Notes under the pieces: model-generated | What the model was told of the DNA's origin: nothing | Seen by the model: the letters and a program-made list of their open reading frames with translations, nothing else | The model's database searches: none | Shown: positions 25,491-34,644 of the stretch, one piece after another | Numbering within the stretch: the stretch's first letter is position 1 | How the letters are laid out: each line of letters starts with the position of its first letter | Assembly: GCA_011772425.1 (NCBI GenBank) | Contig: WVZO01000241.1 | Location: forward strand, 10,398 to 53,308 | Length of the DNA: 42,911 nucleotides | DNA from: Candidatus Aminicenantota bacterium | GTDB lineage: Bacteria; Acidobacteriota; Aminicenantia; UBA2199 | Direction of reading: 5' to 3' | Position numbers and translations under genes: made by a program

Positions 25491-26305
25491 TGATTTTCTC
25501 CTGTGTTTTGTTCCTGGAATTCGGTCACATCGAAACTGGGTAATTCTGCCAGGGTTTCCTCCAGGCCTTTTTTTAGATCCTCAAAACTGTCCGCTGCCCG
25601 ATAGGAGACAGAATAGTGACGGAGGGGGTGATTGGCTTCCACGCAAAGACCAATGGCATAGATGGGAATTCCCCGCCTGGCAGCATAAATGGCTGCCCCG
25701 GGAATTTCCTCGGCAATCCCGTCGGTCACCACGACCAGGCGGAATTCACCATACCCCAACTGTTTTTTGTACTGCTGCACCAATTGATCGGTCCCAAAGC
25801 GAATAGCCTCTGCCAATGGCGTCGTCCCACTGGCTTCAATGGCATCAACCGCACTTATAAAGGCCTCCCGGTTGGAGGCGCCCAGCGGCACCACTTCCCG
25901 TCTCCCATGGAAATCAAAGACATAAAGCCCGATGTTGACATCTTCCGGCACATTTTCCAGGAATTTCTTTATGGCCCAACGGGCACCCGTAATTTTATCC
26001 CTAAATTCTTGATCACCACCGCAATCCGAAGTGGTCCGTTCATTCATACTACCGCTTCCATCCATAATGAAATAGATATTCCGCGTCAGCTTTGCTTCGC
26101 CGCCGATGTTTTCCGGGATTTTTATATTGATAGGTTTTAGTTCATTCCACTGGTCCCCCTGGGAAACATCCTTTTTTTCCTCTATCGCTGCTTTTGGCAC
26201 CTTCGATGAAGAAGGGGACCTGGAATCCGAACAGGAAAAAACAAAAACAAATACCAGGCACACCAACACCACCACTCCAACGCCGTACCAATTCGTTTTC
26301 TTCAT
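25487..26305 (-). CDS. VWA-domain lipoprotein
   Basis: A lipoprotein signal ends at VFVFSC (Cys ~25), followed by a Ser-rich linker. The von Willebrand A domain spans ~75-245 with a full MIDAS: DGSGS (FIMDGSGSM), Thr in SGTTPLAEA and Asp in VVTDGIAEE. VWA domains bind partners through a divalent metal. It sits between the two SBP-OmpA fusions, overlapping the second by four bases, so it probably joins or reads them in the periplasm. A modest AAGGAAG site precedes the ATG. Confidence 0.88.
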   Translation of the reverse strand: MKKTNWYGVGVVVLVCLVFVFVFSCSDSRSPSSSKVPKAAIEEKKDVSQGDQWNELKPINIKIPENIGGEAKLTRNIYFIMDGSGSMNERTTSDCGGDQEFRDKITGARWAIKKFLENVPEDVNIGLYVFDFHGRREVVPLGASNREAFISAVDAIEASGTTPLAEAIRFGTDQLVQQYKKQLGYGEFRLVVVTDGIAEEIPGAAIYAARRGIPIYAIGLCVEANHPLRHYSVSYRAADSFEDLKKGLEETLAELPSFDVTEFQEQNTGENQ

Positions 26306-26320
26306 TCTGTTTCTTCCTTA

Positions 26321-28051
26321 TTACTTTTTGAGGGGTGAGAATTCGGTCAATTCAGCTTCCACCTGTTTAATCCGGAAAACCACCCGCCGGTTGGCGTCCC
26401 ATTCTTCTTTGGTGCGGGGAGGATTATACTTGGGATTGGCGATGCCCATTCCTACGGCCACAAATTGGGTTTCATCAATGGTGAAACGCTTGCGTTTGCA
26501 GTAATCCAGGAAACTTTGCCTCACAGCGCGGGCACGGGAAAGGGAAAGATTTTTGACCTGCTGTTCCATTTGCCTGATCTCCACCGCTGGTCTTCGCTTC
26601 TCACGGGCTTTCAAAATACCCAATGGATCAGAGTGACCTTCAATGATAATCAATGATCCCCCATAGGTCTGGGCAATTTCCAGGGCCTTCTGGAAATCAT
26701 TGGCATACCTGGCCTCAGGAAACGTGCTCTGGTTGGGTTCAAACCCTACTTCGATTTGGAAGAGCGTGCCTTCTTCCGCCCAGGTAGTGGGTTCCACGGA
26801 AATCTTTTCCTGGACCTTGCGGACATCGAATTTTTGTTTGGGTACTTCGGGTTTCGGCGTAATTGTCAGTCCTTTTGCCATGGCATTGTAATCCCAGCCC
26901 GGTTGGTTAAGCGTAACTCTCTTCCCCATCAGGCCCATTTGCATAAAACTGCTTTGAATTTCACGGGTGAGAGTATTCAATGTCCGGGTGGTACCGCGGC
27001 CGGTAAAGAATCCCACATTACCGTCATACCCCACAAATTGACAGTCTCCCAGTAGTGCTTCCACATCCGGGGTGGCCTGGGGAGCACCCAGAAGTAAATC
27101 CGCTGCATGTGCCATCAGCTTCTTATATTCACTCTGGTTCTCACTTCGCCTGGAAAGAAGCGCTTGCAATTTCTCCTGTCCTTTCATTAACGCCCTTACA
27201 AACGCCTGGACTTTGGTTTTGTTCCTGTTGAAATAATCGCTCCTCACCGCGTACACATCCGCAATAATCCGGGAAGCGGTTTTGGTACTCAGCATAATCC
27301 TGGCCCCTTTCACCGAACCTGCGGCCCCTGTTCCTACTTTACCCCCGGACGTAAGGTTCATGGCATCGGGAATAATGCACATGACACCATCGATGGATTT
27401 ATCCTCCAGGAACGCACTAACCGGATCAACGATTTTTCCTTTGGGATCGTAAGTAGGTAAAGTCAATTCCCGGAACCATTTAAAGGTCACACGATTCAGC
27501 GGCACCCTGGCACTTTGGAGAATATTAGCCACATAATCCATATGGGGACCGTACAATTGCAGGGCAATGGTTTTATTTTTGAGATTGCTTGGTTTTTTCA
27601 CATGGGATCGTGTCACCAGTGCATCACCACCCGTGGACCAGGTTATCTGGCAGATAACTACCAAATCAATTCCATTTTTTTTAAATACTTCAGCGGCTGA
27701 ATTAATCATTCCCATCGTACCCCTTAAATAAGGCGTGCGACCTGCCAGGCATCCTTCCGCTTGCTTAAGAAAATTGTTTTCCAGGAACAACGACACATCC
27801 AAACCTTCCGATCTAAATATCCCTGAATCCAGGGCGTAGATAGTGGCAACATCGCCTCCCCATGTAATAAGGGGGATCTGGATCGTACCGGATGTACTAA
27901 CACTTCCGGCCCGTTTGCTGATAACCTGCGAAATGGGACGGGGTGTCAGTAATTCCTGGCTCCCCTCCAGGATCACATTCAAGCAGAAAAAAAACAAAAT
28001 CATCAATCCCACCGCAGCCAAAAAATTCAATCTTTTTTTCCCTAAAAACAT
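26321..28051 (-). CDS. Solute-binding protein-OmpA fusion 1 (first gene of operon)
   Basis: A hydrophobic N-terminal anchor (residues 9-28) precedes an NMT1/SsuA-like binding domain, ~55-340 (IPLITWGGDVATIYALDSGI, ITWSTGGDALVTRSHVKKP, LKNKTIALQLYGPHMDYVA). A linker follows and then an OmpA-type domain, ~435-565 (IEVGFEPNQSTFPEA, IIIEGHSDPLG, LSLSRARAVRQSFLDYC, WDANRRVVFRI). Thus ligand binding and peptidoglycan anchoring are in one chain. AAGGAG lies seven bases before ATG 28051. No gene is upstream for ~300 nt, so the operon promoter should lie there. Confidence 0.88.
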   Translation of the reverse strand: MFLGKKRLNFLAAVGLMILFFFCLNVILEGSQELLTPRPISQVISKRAGSVSTSGTIQIPLITWGGDVATIYALDSGIFRSEGLDVSLFLENNFLKQAEGCLAGRTPYLRGTMGMINSAAEVFKKNGIDLVVICQITWSTGGDALVTRSHVKKPSNLKNKTIALQLYGPHMDYVANILQSARVPLNRVTFKWFRELTLPTYDPKGKIVDPVSAFLEDKSIDGVMCIIPDAMNLTSGGKVGTGAAGSVKGARIMLSTKTASRIIADVYAVRSDYFNRNKTKVQAFVRALMKGQEKLQALLSRRSENQSEYKKLMAHAADLLLGAPQATPDVEALLGDCQFVGYDGNVGFFTGRGTTRTLNTLTREIQSSFMQMGLMGKRVTLNQPGWDYNAMAKGLTITPKPEVPKQKFDVRKVQEKISVEPTTWAEEGTLFQIEVGFEPNQSTFPEARYANDFQKALEIAQTYGGSLIIIEGHSDPLGILKAREKRRPAVEIRQMEQQVKNLSLSRARAVRQSFLDYCKRKRFTIDETQFVAVGMGIANPKYNPPRTKEEWDANRRVVFRIKQVEAELTEFSPLKK

Positions 28052-28380
28052 ATCGCGTCTCCTTTAATGATTTCTTATGGTAACATTTCCTCTTTATTAC
28101 CTTTTATGAACCATTTTTTTTTAACATCTTAATTGTATAAAAAAAGAAAGTGTATTGCAAGGCCGAATTCACTGTTTAATTTTTGCCACGAAGACACCAG
28201 GGCACAAAGGGCATATAAAAAGTTTTGCGGAGCTTTTTCCAAAAGCGACCCCCCGGAGGGCCGCCGGAGGCACAGGGTTGCCTGGTTTGTTGGGAAATAG
28301 AAAAAATCCAAATTTCAAAGTTCCGTCCCTGGATTCCCGGTTCCGGCTTTGCAGGCTTGTGGACAGGCGAAAAAATGCCC
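28052..28380. other. Non-coding spacer upstream of the nine-gene operon
   Basis: No gene is visible. It contains TTGCCACGAAGACACC-like and CCGCCGGAGG repeat sequence and the 28211-28230 repeat. On the minus strand a TTGCAA ... TATACA pair near 28133-28160 is a weak promoter candidate with a short 15-base spacer. Confidence 0.5.
28211..28230 (-). repeat. 20-bp repeat, inverted partner of 17105-17125
   Basis: GCATATAAAAAGTTTTGCGG is the reverse complement of 17105-17125 with one base missing. It lies ~160 bp upstream of the operon's first gene. Confidence 0.7.
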
Positions 28381-29463
28381 CTATTCTGTCTTATTTCTGG
28401 TTTTATGTCTTTTCCACCAGTCTTCCCAACCGGAAGATTTTCCGGTAATCTTTTCCAATGCGTCTGCACAGTGAGTATCCACTCCTTTTAAGTAATTTTG
28501 CTCTTTCTTTGCAATATAATATGCTTTAATAAGATTAGGTACTGCATATTTTGCCGCTGGCCCATACTTTCCTAAAGCTATGGCAACATCCCAATTCACC
28601 CAATATTTTAATTCCTTTTTTAATCTTCCTTTAACCTCTTCAATCAAGACCTGGGAAAGGAAGGGAATTCCTTCCTTTGCATTTGGTGCAAATTCCCCGA
28701 ACATATTAGCTGCATATTTTTTAAGGGTGTGGTTACTATCCTGGAGCGCATAAATGAGAGCGTTTACTACTTCATCTACCGGCCCGATTTTCATTAACCT
28801 TGAATAGATTGGAGCATTTCTCCAATAAGTAGCCCCACTCTTGGTCACATCCAGAGCGCACACAAGAACCTGTGGTCCCCACAGTGCAACCAGACCATCT
28901 ATCAGCGGCTCAAACCAGAGTTCCCTGAAATTATAATCTTCAGGTTTTTGATGTTTATAAAACCAATTCTCACTAACTTTCTCTGGTACCGGATCATCTC
29001 CATTAATAGGAATGGCTAAAGTCTGGTAACCTTTTGCAGTAAGAAGAATCTGCCCATTTACTTTTCCTCCCGAATAACATTCTCCCACCCCAATAGGACC
29101 GAAATGATACTTTGCTTTGAAGGTTTGACCTTTCAACTTAATAGTTAGTGTTGCATCGCATGGGGATCCTTTTGGAACTATATCTATCCCCATCCTGGTT
29201 AGTATCGTTTTTACAGGTTTACCAATACTCATAGGTAATTCCCCCTTTATCTGAGGGAAATTTTCTTTTACCACAAGACATATTTTTTTCAATACAATCC
29301 CATCCCATCGCTTTACAGATGCTTGTATCCTTTCCGGCATTGGAGGAGGTGGTAAAACGTTTAGCGCTTCCTTAGGTTTTTGAACCGCTGACTTATCTTT
29401 TTCCTTAGTACATCCACCAATAATTAAAATACAAATTAAAAATATAAAACAAGTTTTCTTCAT
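28381..29463 (-). CDS. HEAT-repeat lipoprotein of unknown function
   Basis: I chose ATG 29463 (AAGGAG six bases upstream); the frame is open to 29502. A lipoprotein signal ends at LIIGGC. A Pro-rich linker, then an unrecognised ~140-residue domain (LVVKENFPQIKGELPMS, ATLTIKLKGQTFKAKYHFGP) follow. The C-terminal ~170 residues are HEAT-like helices (VVNALIYALQDSNHTLKKYA, AIALGKYGPAAKYAVPNLIK), ending in the motif GWEDWWKRHK, which commonly ends bacterial HEAT proteins of this sort. It should sit in the periplasm on a lipid anchor. It is a single gene just upstream of the nine-gene operon on the same strand, separated by ~330 nt of repeats. Confidence 0.78.
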   Translation of the reverse strand: MKKTCFIFLICILIIGGCTKEKDKSAVQKPKEALNVLPPPPMPERIQASVKRWDGIVLKKICLVVKENFPQIKGELPMSIGKPVKTILTRMGIDIVPKGSPCDATLTIKLKGQTFKAKYHFGPIGVGECYSGGKVNGQILLTAKGYQTLAIPINGDDPVPEKVSENWFYKHQKPEDYNFRELWFEPLIDGLVALWGPQVLVCALDVTKSGATYWRNAPIYSRLMKIGPVDEVVNALIYALQDSNHTLKKYAANMFGEFAPNAKEGIPFLSQVLIEEVKGRLKKELKYWVNWDVAIALGKYGPAAKYAVPNLIKAYYIAKKEQNYLKGVDTHCADALEKITGKSSGWEDWWKRHKTRNKTE

Positions 29464-30150
29464 CATTCTCTCCTTAACTGATAAGAAAATCGTTTTTCCC
29501 ATCTTCCATTTTGTTACGTCTCATAATAATTAAAAACCTCCTTCACCTCCTTATTTTTTTTCATAAAAAAATATATTATAGGAAATTAATGATGAAGTCA
29601 ACAGATGATGAATATTTTTTTCCCTTGGGAGGCTATACGAGAACCGCCTTCACGGGGTCTGATCTTGCACCATAACATCTTTTGCTGCATTCAGAAGGGA
29701 ACATATGCCTGACTTTATTACTTTGTGCCACCTGAAGCTCTGGTCCAGGCTGTCCAGATCATGATCTCTTTAGACTTTAGGACTGCCCTATCCGTTTGGA
29801 AAAATTAAAATCTTGCTTGCTATAGAAATGGGTGAGTGAGTTGAGTAAGGTGAGTAAGTTGAGTGGGAAACTCTCTGTGACCTCGTTGGTACGTGCTCTC
29901 TGTGGCAATTTTCATTTGTTTCCGGGCGAGGCTGCGGCATCATGAATGACTGTCCCGAATTTGTCCCGCTCTCATTCCCCTGCTTTGCGTGAAGGTTCCT
30001 CATCCATGTACAATCACCCCGAAAACTCCGCAAACACCCCGAAAGGTTTTGCAAAGACCCCGAAAAGTTTTTTTATCATCCCAACAGCTTAAGGGAGTCT
30101 ACCTGTGGGGATTTGAAGATCATTACACATCAAAAAACCACTTTGATAAT

Positions 30151-30274
30151 GAGCGTTGTTCTCAGCAAACAACGGACGCACTTCCGCCCCATTTCCCAAA
30201 AGGCCCATCAAAAGGGTAAAACCATTTGGGGATGATTATCTCCAGGATTTTTTTCAATTACTATAAACCACTAA
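30151..30274 (+). repeat. Dispersed repeat family A, copy 3
   Basis: ACTTCCGCCCCATTTCCC through TCAATTACTATAAACCACTA is ~85% identical to 13050-13147. Confidence 0.8.
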
Positions 30275-30291
30275 TGGAATGGGGGCGAATG

Positions 30292-30308
30292 GGGGTCAGG
30301 TATTTTAT
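30292..30308 (+). repeat. 17-bp inverted repeat, left flank of the RAYT
   Basis: GGGGTCAGGTATTTTAT is an exact inverted match to 31894-31910. GGGGTCAGG-type sequences are, from memory, common beside RAYT genes. Confidence 0.75.
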
Positions 30309-30558
30309 GCATATACCATATCCGTGAACGTGGATGAAGAGCTTGGGGGGGATATTGCAACCAGTCCGGTATAAAGTATGACATGCAACTGAGGCTTGAT
30401 AAGACTTTAAAAATATACCTGGTCACTGGACACGGGACACGGGTCACCAGTAAAGGTCGCTTTCCCGGAGTCCATCAATGAGAAAAATCAGTAGGTGGGA
30501 AGCTGGAAGCCAGCTACCGCGATACCAGGGACCGGGGGCAAGGACATGTAACAAAAAA

Positions 30559-31575
30559 TCAGCAAGCCAATCTTCTTAATGACAAAATATTTCTATTTAT
30601 CCCGGTTTGATAAACATTTCGGTCTTTTTTTCTTATAATTTCTCCTGCAAATTTGGCATAGGCTTCTTTTAAAAATTTCTTAGAACCGATTACCATGCCA
30701 TCTGAAAAATAACGAATCCTTCCCAGCATTATTTCACCTTTGGGAAGCTTAAAATCCCTCATCAATTCATGATTATAGGTTTCATTATCTATGACACTTT
30801 TTACATTCCCAACTGCTATTCCTTCTTCTATATCTGCCAGACTCAGCCTCTTAATATTGCCGCACTTATAAACAAAATAACGATAACATTGAAGTAACTC
30901 CTCTTTAGGATGGTCTTTCATCTCTGATTCTGAAAAAATACCGTCAAAACTGAGAAAATCTCCCTTATTATCCGTATAAATCCGGTAGCCAATACCAGAC
31001 CACCGGTAATCTTCCGGCCGTTTCACAATTTTGGCACGAACCGGATTTAAATCAATATAAGCCAAACAATTGATTAAAGCCTCTCCTTTTTCTATTAAGA
31101 CACTTTTAAAGCGATCACCCCAAAGGTAACCACTGCGGTTGTTCATTTTATTATACCACCTTGAAAACGTCTGCTTAATGGCACGAACATATTCGGAGAT
31201 ATCTGCCATTTGTGTTTTTATTCGCTGCAGTTCATTATAAGATATTTCTCCATCCCCCTCTTCCTCCCAGTCCCAATCTTCTTCTTTTACCTTTTCTTTT
31301 TTCTTCTTTTTATCCCGGTATTCTGCTATCCTCTGTTTGACTTGATCATCGCTGTAATAACTTTCCGGCTCTGACTTAATTAAAAGGTGAAAATGGTTAT
31401 CCATAACTGTAAGGCCGATGGGCTTGACAAAGTAATACCCGGAATAGTACTTGATGATATTAAATAGCTTCTCCTTCTCCACATCGCCAAGAAAGAATTC
31501 TTGTCCGACGGTCCTGGACGTGATATGAAAAAATCCTTCTTCTCCTATTAGTTTTAGTCTTTTCGGTCTTGCCAT
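30559..31575 (-). CDS. REP-associated tyrosine transposase (RAYT, TnpA-REP family)
   Basis: The Y1/HUH domain starts at ATG 31575 (MARPKRLKL); an upstream in-frame start at 31638 is possible. A GGAGG lies 13 bases before 31575, rather far. The motif NHFHLLI supplies the HUH histidines (about residues 61 and 63). A candidate catalytic Tyr is in EYVRAIKQTFSRWYNKM (~129), followed by GYLWGDRFKSVLI and AYIDLNPVRAKIV, all typical of RAYTs. An acidic/lysine insertion (~90-110) separates the HUH strand from the Tyr helix. RAYTs mobilise palindromic REP sequences. A perfect 17-bp inverted repeat flanks it. Confidence 0.88.
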   Translation of the reverse strand: MARPKRLKLIGEEGFFHITSRTVGQEFFLGDVEKEKLFNIIKYYSGYYFVKPIGLTVMDNHFHLLIKSEPESYYSDDQVKQRIAEYRDKKKKKEKVKEEDWDWEEEGDGEISYNELQRIKTQMADISEYVRAIKQTFSRWYNKMNNRSGYLWGDRFKSVLIEKGEALINCLAYIDLNPVRAKIVKRPEDYRWSGIGYRIYTDNKGDFLSFDGIFSESEMKDHPKEELLQCYRYFVYKCGNIKRLSLADIEEGIAVGNVKSVIDNETYNHELMRDFKLPKGEIMLGRIRYFSDGMVIGSKKFLKEAYAKFAGEIIRKKDRNVYQTGINRNILSLRRLAC

Positions 31576-31893
31576 AATCTTATGATTACCTCCGTGATAT
31601 TGATTTTGATATAGGACATGTGACAAGAATGATGCCAAAATAAGGATGAAATGAGTGAAAAAATCAGAACTGTTTGTAGAAGAGGATTTCCAGGAAAAAT
31701 ATATTTTATTTATCGAATTTCAAAGCAATCATCAGTCAACTATTGTCTACTTATGCCGGTTTCATCAGTCAACTATTGTTGACACTTTTTGGTCTTATTT
31801 TTTTCTTTTCTACTTTTCCTGTCCGTTTTTAATAATTTACCATTTTCCTTTGCTCTGGTCACTGGTCACCTTCGTGGAATCCATCGATGAGTA

Positions 31894-31910
31894 ATAAAAT
31901 ACCTGACCCC
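31894..31910 (-). repeat. 17-bp inverted repeat, right flank of the RAYT
   Basis: ATAAAATACCTGACCCC is the exact reverse complement of 30292-30308. Confidence 0.75.
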
Positions 31911-32269
31911 ATACCATCCCTGCATTTCATTTAAGAATTTTTCACGCTGGGTGATAAGTTCGTGACGGTTCGTGACTGCCTGTGATAACCTGTTAATCCA
32001 GTACTTGCTTTTGGGGTATTTTGCTGTTGCTGTCTGCATTTTAAAGACTTCTTTTTCAATATTGTAACCCGAATTTTTTTGATGAATGCGAGCAGTTGAG
32101 TATTCATGCCGGCGCCGTTTTAAAAGACAATCAGAAGAATTTACTGGAAAGTGCTCACTCACAAAAAAAAGTAACCAGTCCGGTGATTAAAATAGATACT
32201 AAAAAAGATAAATTAAAATTGTGGGATTATCGATCTGCTTGCGGAATTGATGTTGACAGGGTTAAATTC

Positions 32270-32298
32270 TTGACTTCTCAATCGAACTCAGTTAGAAT
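32270..32298 (+). promoter_or_regulatory. Sigma-70-type promoter of the lipoprotein gene
   Basis: TTGACT (32270-32275), a 17-base spacer, and TAGAAT (32293-32298). It lies ~40 bases before the ATG at 32340, which has GGAG seven bases upstream. Confidence 0.65.
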
Positions 32299-32339
32299 AC
32301 TACCTTATGAAAAACAAAAGAAAATAAAGGAGATGAATC

Positions 32340-33149
32340 ATGAGAAGAATAAAAAACTCAATTAGACCAGGATGTCGTAAAATTTCAGCTATACAACCAG
32401 TTTATTCATTCTCTAAATCTCTATACACAGCGCTGATAACCATATCCGTTTCTTTACTGTTATTGACTAATTGTGGACAAATGACAAAAAAAGGTACAGT
32501 GACCAACTTTGGCCAATCGGTTCCATTAAAGGGAGGTCTTGTGCAAAGCTACGTATCCGTTGAATTTGACGATGGAACCAAGGGCAAGGCCTGGCTTCCT
32601 AATGATCAAAATGTATGGGACACCTTTCGTAGAGAAGCTCAATATCATTGGGTGCGGATAGAGATACAACGAAAGGGAAAAATATGGAAATATGTGAAGA
32701 CCTTGCCGGCTAAAAAAAAACTCGAAAGTGGTGAGATTTCCATTGCATTGCGCCCTTTACAGGACATTAGCCCGGAGAAGGATCAAGAAAAATTATGTGA
32801 CAGAATTGCTGATAATATCCTCAACATATTATCAAAAGTTGATGTTTTAAAGGTTACAGATCGAGAATCGTCCTTCCAATATCAGGGGAAGGATCTCGAA
32901 AGCAGCGATATTGGAGAACAGCTTAAGGTTTCATACGTGCTTGAAGGAATGGTTTATAGGGCAGGTGATGAGATAAGGATCGCGCTGCAACTCATCAAAG
33001 TTTCCGATAGATCAACTTTTTGGGCAAATTCTTTAAAAAAAGAAATGAAGGATATTTTTACGAGTCTGGATGAGATGGTGGTATCATCTATGGTCAATGA
33101 CCTTAAACTCCATGCACTAAGAATAAAAAATTCAATAAGGAAACTTTGA
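32340..33149 (+). CDS. Envelope protein with TolB-N/FlgO-like domain, probable lipoprotein
   Basis: A basic N-terminus and a hydrophobic stretch end at LLLTNC (Cys 45), a slightly atypical lipobox. Residues ~55-130 form a small beta-rich domain (VSVEFDDGTKGKAWLP). Residues ~130-245 resemble the TolB amino-terminal-like domain also found after bacterial adenylate cyclases: IADNILNILSKVDVLKVTDR, IGEQLKVSYVLEGMVYRAGD, IRIALQLIKVSDRSTFWANS. That domain usually lies in the periplasm. It probably forms an operon with the next gene, 25 nt downstream. Confidence 0.75.
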   Translation: MRRIKNSIRPGCRKISAIQPVYSFSKSLYTALITISVSLLLLTNCGQMTKKGTVTNFGQSVPLKGGLVQSYVSVEFDDGTKGKAWLPNDQNVWDTFRREAQYHWVRIEIQRKGKIWKYVKTLPAKKKLESGEISIALRPLQDISPEKDQEKLCDRIADNILNILSKVDVLKVTDRESSFQYQGKDLESSDIGEQLKVSYVLEGMVYRAGDEIRIALQLIKVSDRSTFWANSLKKEMKDIFTSLDEMVVSSMVNDLKLHALRIKNSIRKL

Positions 33150-33174
33150 CCAGCTAAAAAAGGAGGAAATAATA

Positions 33175-34644
33175 ATGATAAAAAACAAAAGAGTTTCTGC
33201 AATAATATTGGGATTGGTTTTTCTTATATTTTTTTTAGGTTTTACACAATCCAGTCTGTTATCAAATGAGTATAAAGATGCTAAAAAAGCTTATGAAAAA
33301 GGTCATATTGATTATGCTTTAAACCTGCTGATCACTAAGCTTAAGAAGGACAATGATCATAAGAAAGCAGTAGAATTATTCAAAACTGTCATTAATCTGG
33401 TTATCCCTTTACATCTTAAAGCTGCACAAGACTATGAAGCAAAGAAAAATTGGATCGGAGCTCTGAACGAATACGATAAGCTGCTAAAAATTAAACACGA
33501 TATTGCTTCTATTAATCCCGTTGAAAAAGTAAAAGTAGAAGGGAAAAATGTTAAAAGGCCTATCAATATGCCAGAAATTGATATTGATGTACAGCATTCT
33601 AATTCATTCGAAAAAGCGACCAAACAAAATTTATATCTTAAAAAATTAAAAAGTTATAACAAACAAACAAGACTAGATGCTGCAAAAAATCTATTAGAAT
33701 TAGTTGGGGCGGAGGCAACTGCGAATTATATAAGAAAAATGGGATCATCTCAAAGATGTAATAGTGTTATCACCCTTGGAGATATGAAAGATTCAACCTT
33801 TGTAATACCAATTAGTAAAATCTTTTTGAATGACACTGATACTCATGTTAGATTCGCAGCATCAAGAGCCCTGGGAAAAATCAATGATTCAAGAGCTGTT
33901 GAACCTTTAATAAAGGTTTTACTAAATGACAAATCTGTATTCGTAAAGAGAGGGGCTGCTGAGTCTTTGGGAATGCTAAAAGATCCAAGAGCCGTTAATC
34001 CTCTTCGAAATGAAATGAAAAGCACTAGCGATTCAAAAATCAAAGACATAATCCTTTCAGCTTTAATTGAGATTAATGATCCAGGCTGCTCTGATATTTA
34101 CATTAAAGCATTAACATCTAAAAATTCTGAAACACGACTCAAAGCTGCTAAAATTGTGTTGAATTTAAAAGATAATCCTAAAGCCTTAGAAGTAAAAAAC
34201 CAGGCATTAAAAATTATTAAATATGAAGAGTCTTATATAACATCTGAAATTCTATTTGACCCAAGAACACGTCCTATTGCAACAGTATTAAAAAACTTAA
34301 AAGGAAAAATAATAGCAAAAAAAATTCCTGTTTTTAGTAAATTTAATACCAAGATAATAACTGAAGAGAGAATATTTGATGTAGTTACTAATAAGACTAT
34401 TCACATCACCAAATATGAATATGGGAAACCTATAAATCCTTTGTTTCTTTGCTTGGATGAGAAGGGAAATATAATTAAAAAATCAGGTAAGCCAATTCTT
34501 ATAAAGTCTTTTTATGCTTTGCAACAAATAAAATCTAAAAAGAAATACAGTACAGGCTTCTTAATTGAAGAAATTAGAAAAATATATCCATGTGAAAATT
34601 GTGCAGAACAAACAGGAATCAAGAATTGCAGATATGTCTGGTAA
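33175..34644 (+). CDS. Secreted HEAT-repeat protein
   Basis: The signal peptide covers residues 1-25. A TPR-like pair follows (DAKKAYEKGHIDYALNLL, LKAAQDYEAKKNWIGALNEY). HEAT repeats lie at ~195-340 with the cores VRFAASRALGKINDSRAVEP and VKRGAAESLGMLKDPRAVNP. The C-terminal ~130 residues are unrecognised and contain a CENC motif. A GGAGG site precedes the ATG. HEAT proteins with the same xDPRAVxPL motif recur at both ends of this window, but I see no evidence that they work together. Confidence 0.8.
   Translation: MIKNKRVSAIILGLVFLIFFLGFTQSSLLSNEYKDAKKAYEKGHIDYALNLLITKLKKDNDHKKAVELFKTVINLVIPLHLKAAQDYEAKKNWIGALNEYDKLLKIKHDIASINPVEKVKVEGKNVKRPINMPEIDIDVQHSNSFEKATKQNLYLKKLKSYNKQTRLDAAKNLLELVGAEATANYIRKMGSSQRCNSVITLGDMKDSTFVIPISKIFLNDTDTHVRFAASRALGKINDSRAVEPLIKVLLNDKSVFVKRGAAESLGMLKDPRAVNPLRNEMKSTSDSKIKDIILSALIEINDPGCSDIYIKALTSKNSETRLKAAKIVLNLKDNPKALEVKNQALKIIKYEESYITSEILFDPRTRPIATVLKNLKGKIIAKKIPVFSKFNTKIITEERIFDVVTNKTIHITKYEYGKPINPLFLCLDEKGNIIKKSGKPILIKSFYALQQIKSKKKYSTGFLIEEIRKIYPCENCAEQTGIKNCRYVW

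Larger units (their letters stand above)
29503..30558. other. Gene-free spacer with short repeats
   Basis: No credible gene. A GAGTGAGTTGAGTAAGG-type simple repeat lies at 29833-29868 and a CCCCGAAAA/TTGCAAAGA tract at 30019-30075. Family A copy 3 and the left inverted repeat of the RAYT follow. Confidence 0.6.
31576..32339. other. Spacer with repeats, a transposase scrap and a promoter
   Basis: Two ATCAGTCAACTATTGT direct repeats lie at 31731-31746 and 31764-31779. The second forms the hairpin GTCAAC-TATT-GTTGAC (31768-31783), followed by a T-run. Near 32075-32140 the plus strand encodes SIHAGAVLKDNQKNLLES, which faintly resembles the SLHAGVxxxxxDRxxLE motif of putative Y2-type transposases, then loses similarity. 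Confidence 0.45.

Noticed and set aside
31866..32162. 98-residue minus-strand frame downstream of the RAYT repeat
   Set aside because: It runs through the RAYT-flanking repeat and a transposase-like scrap on the opposite strand. It has no ribosome site or recognisable domain.
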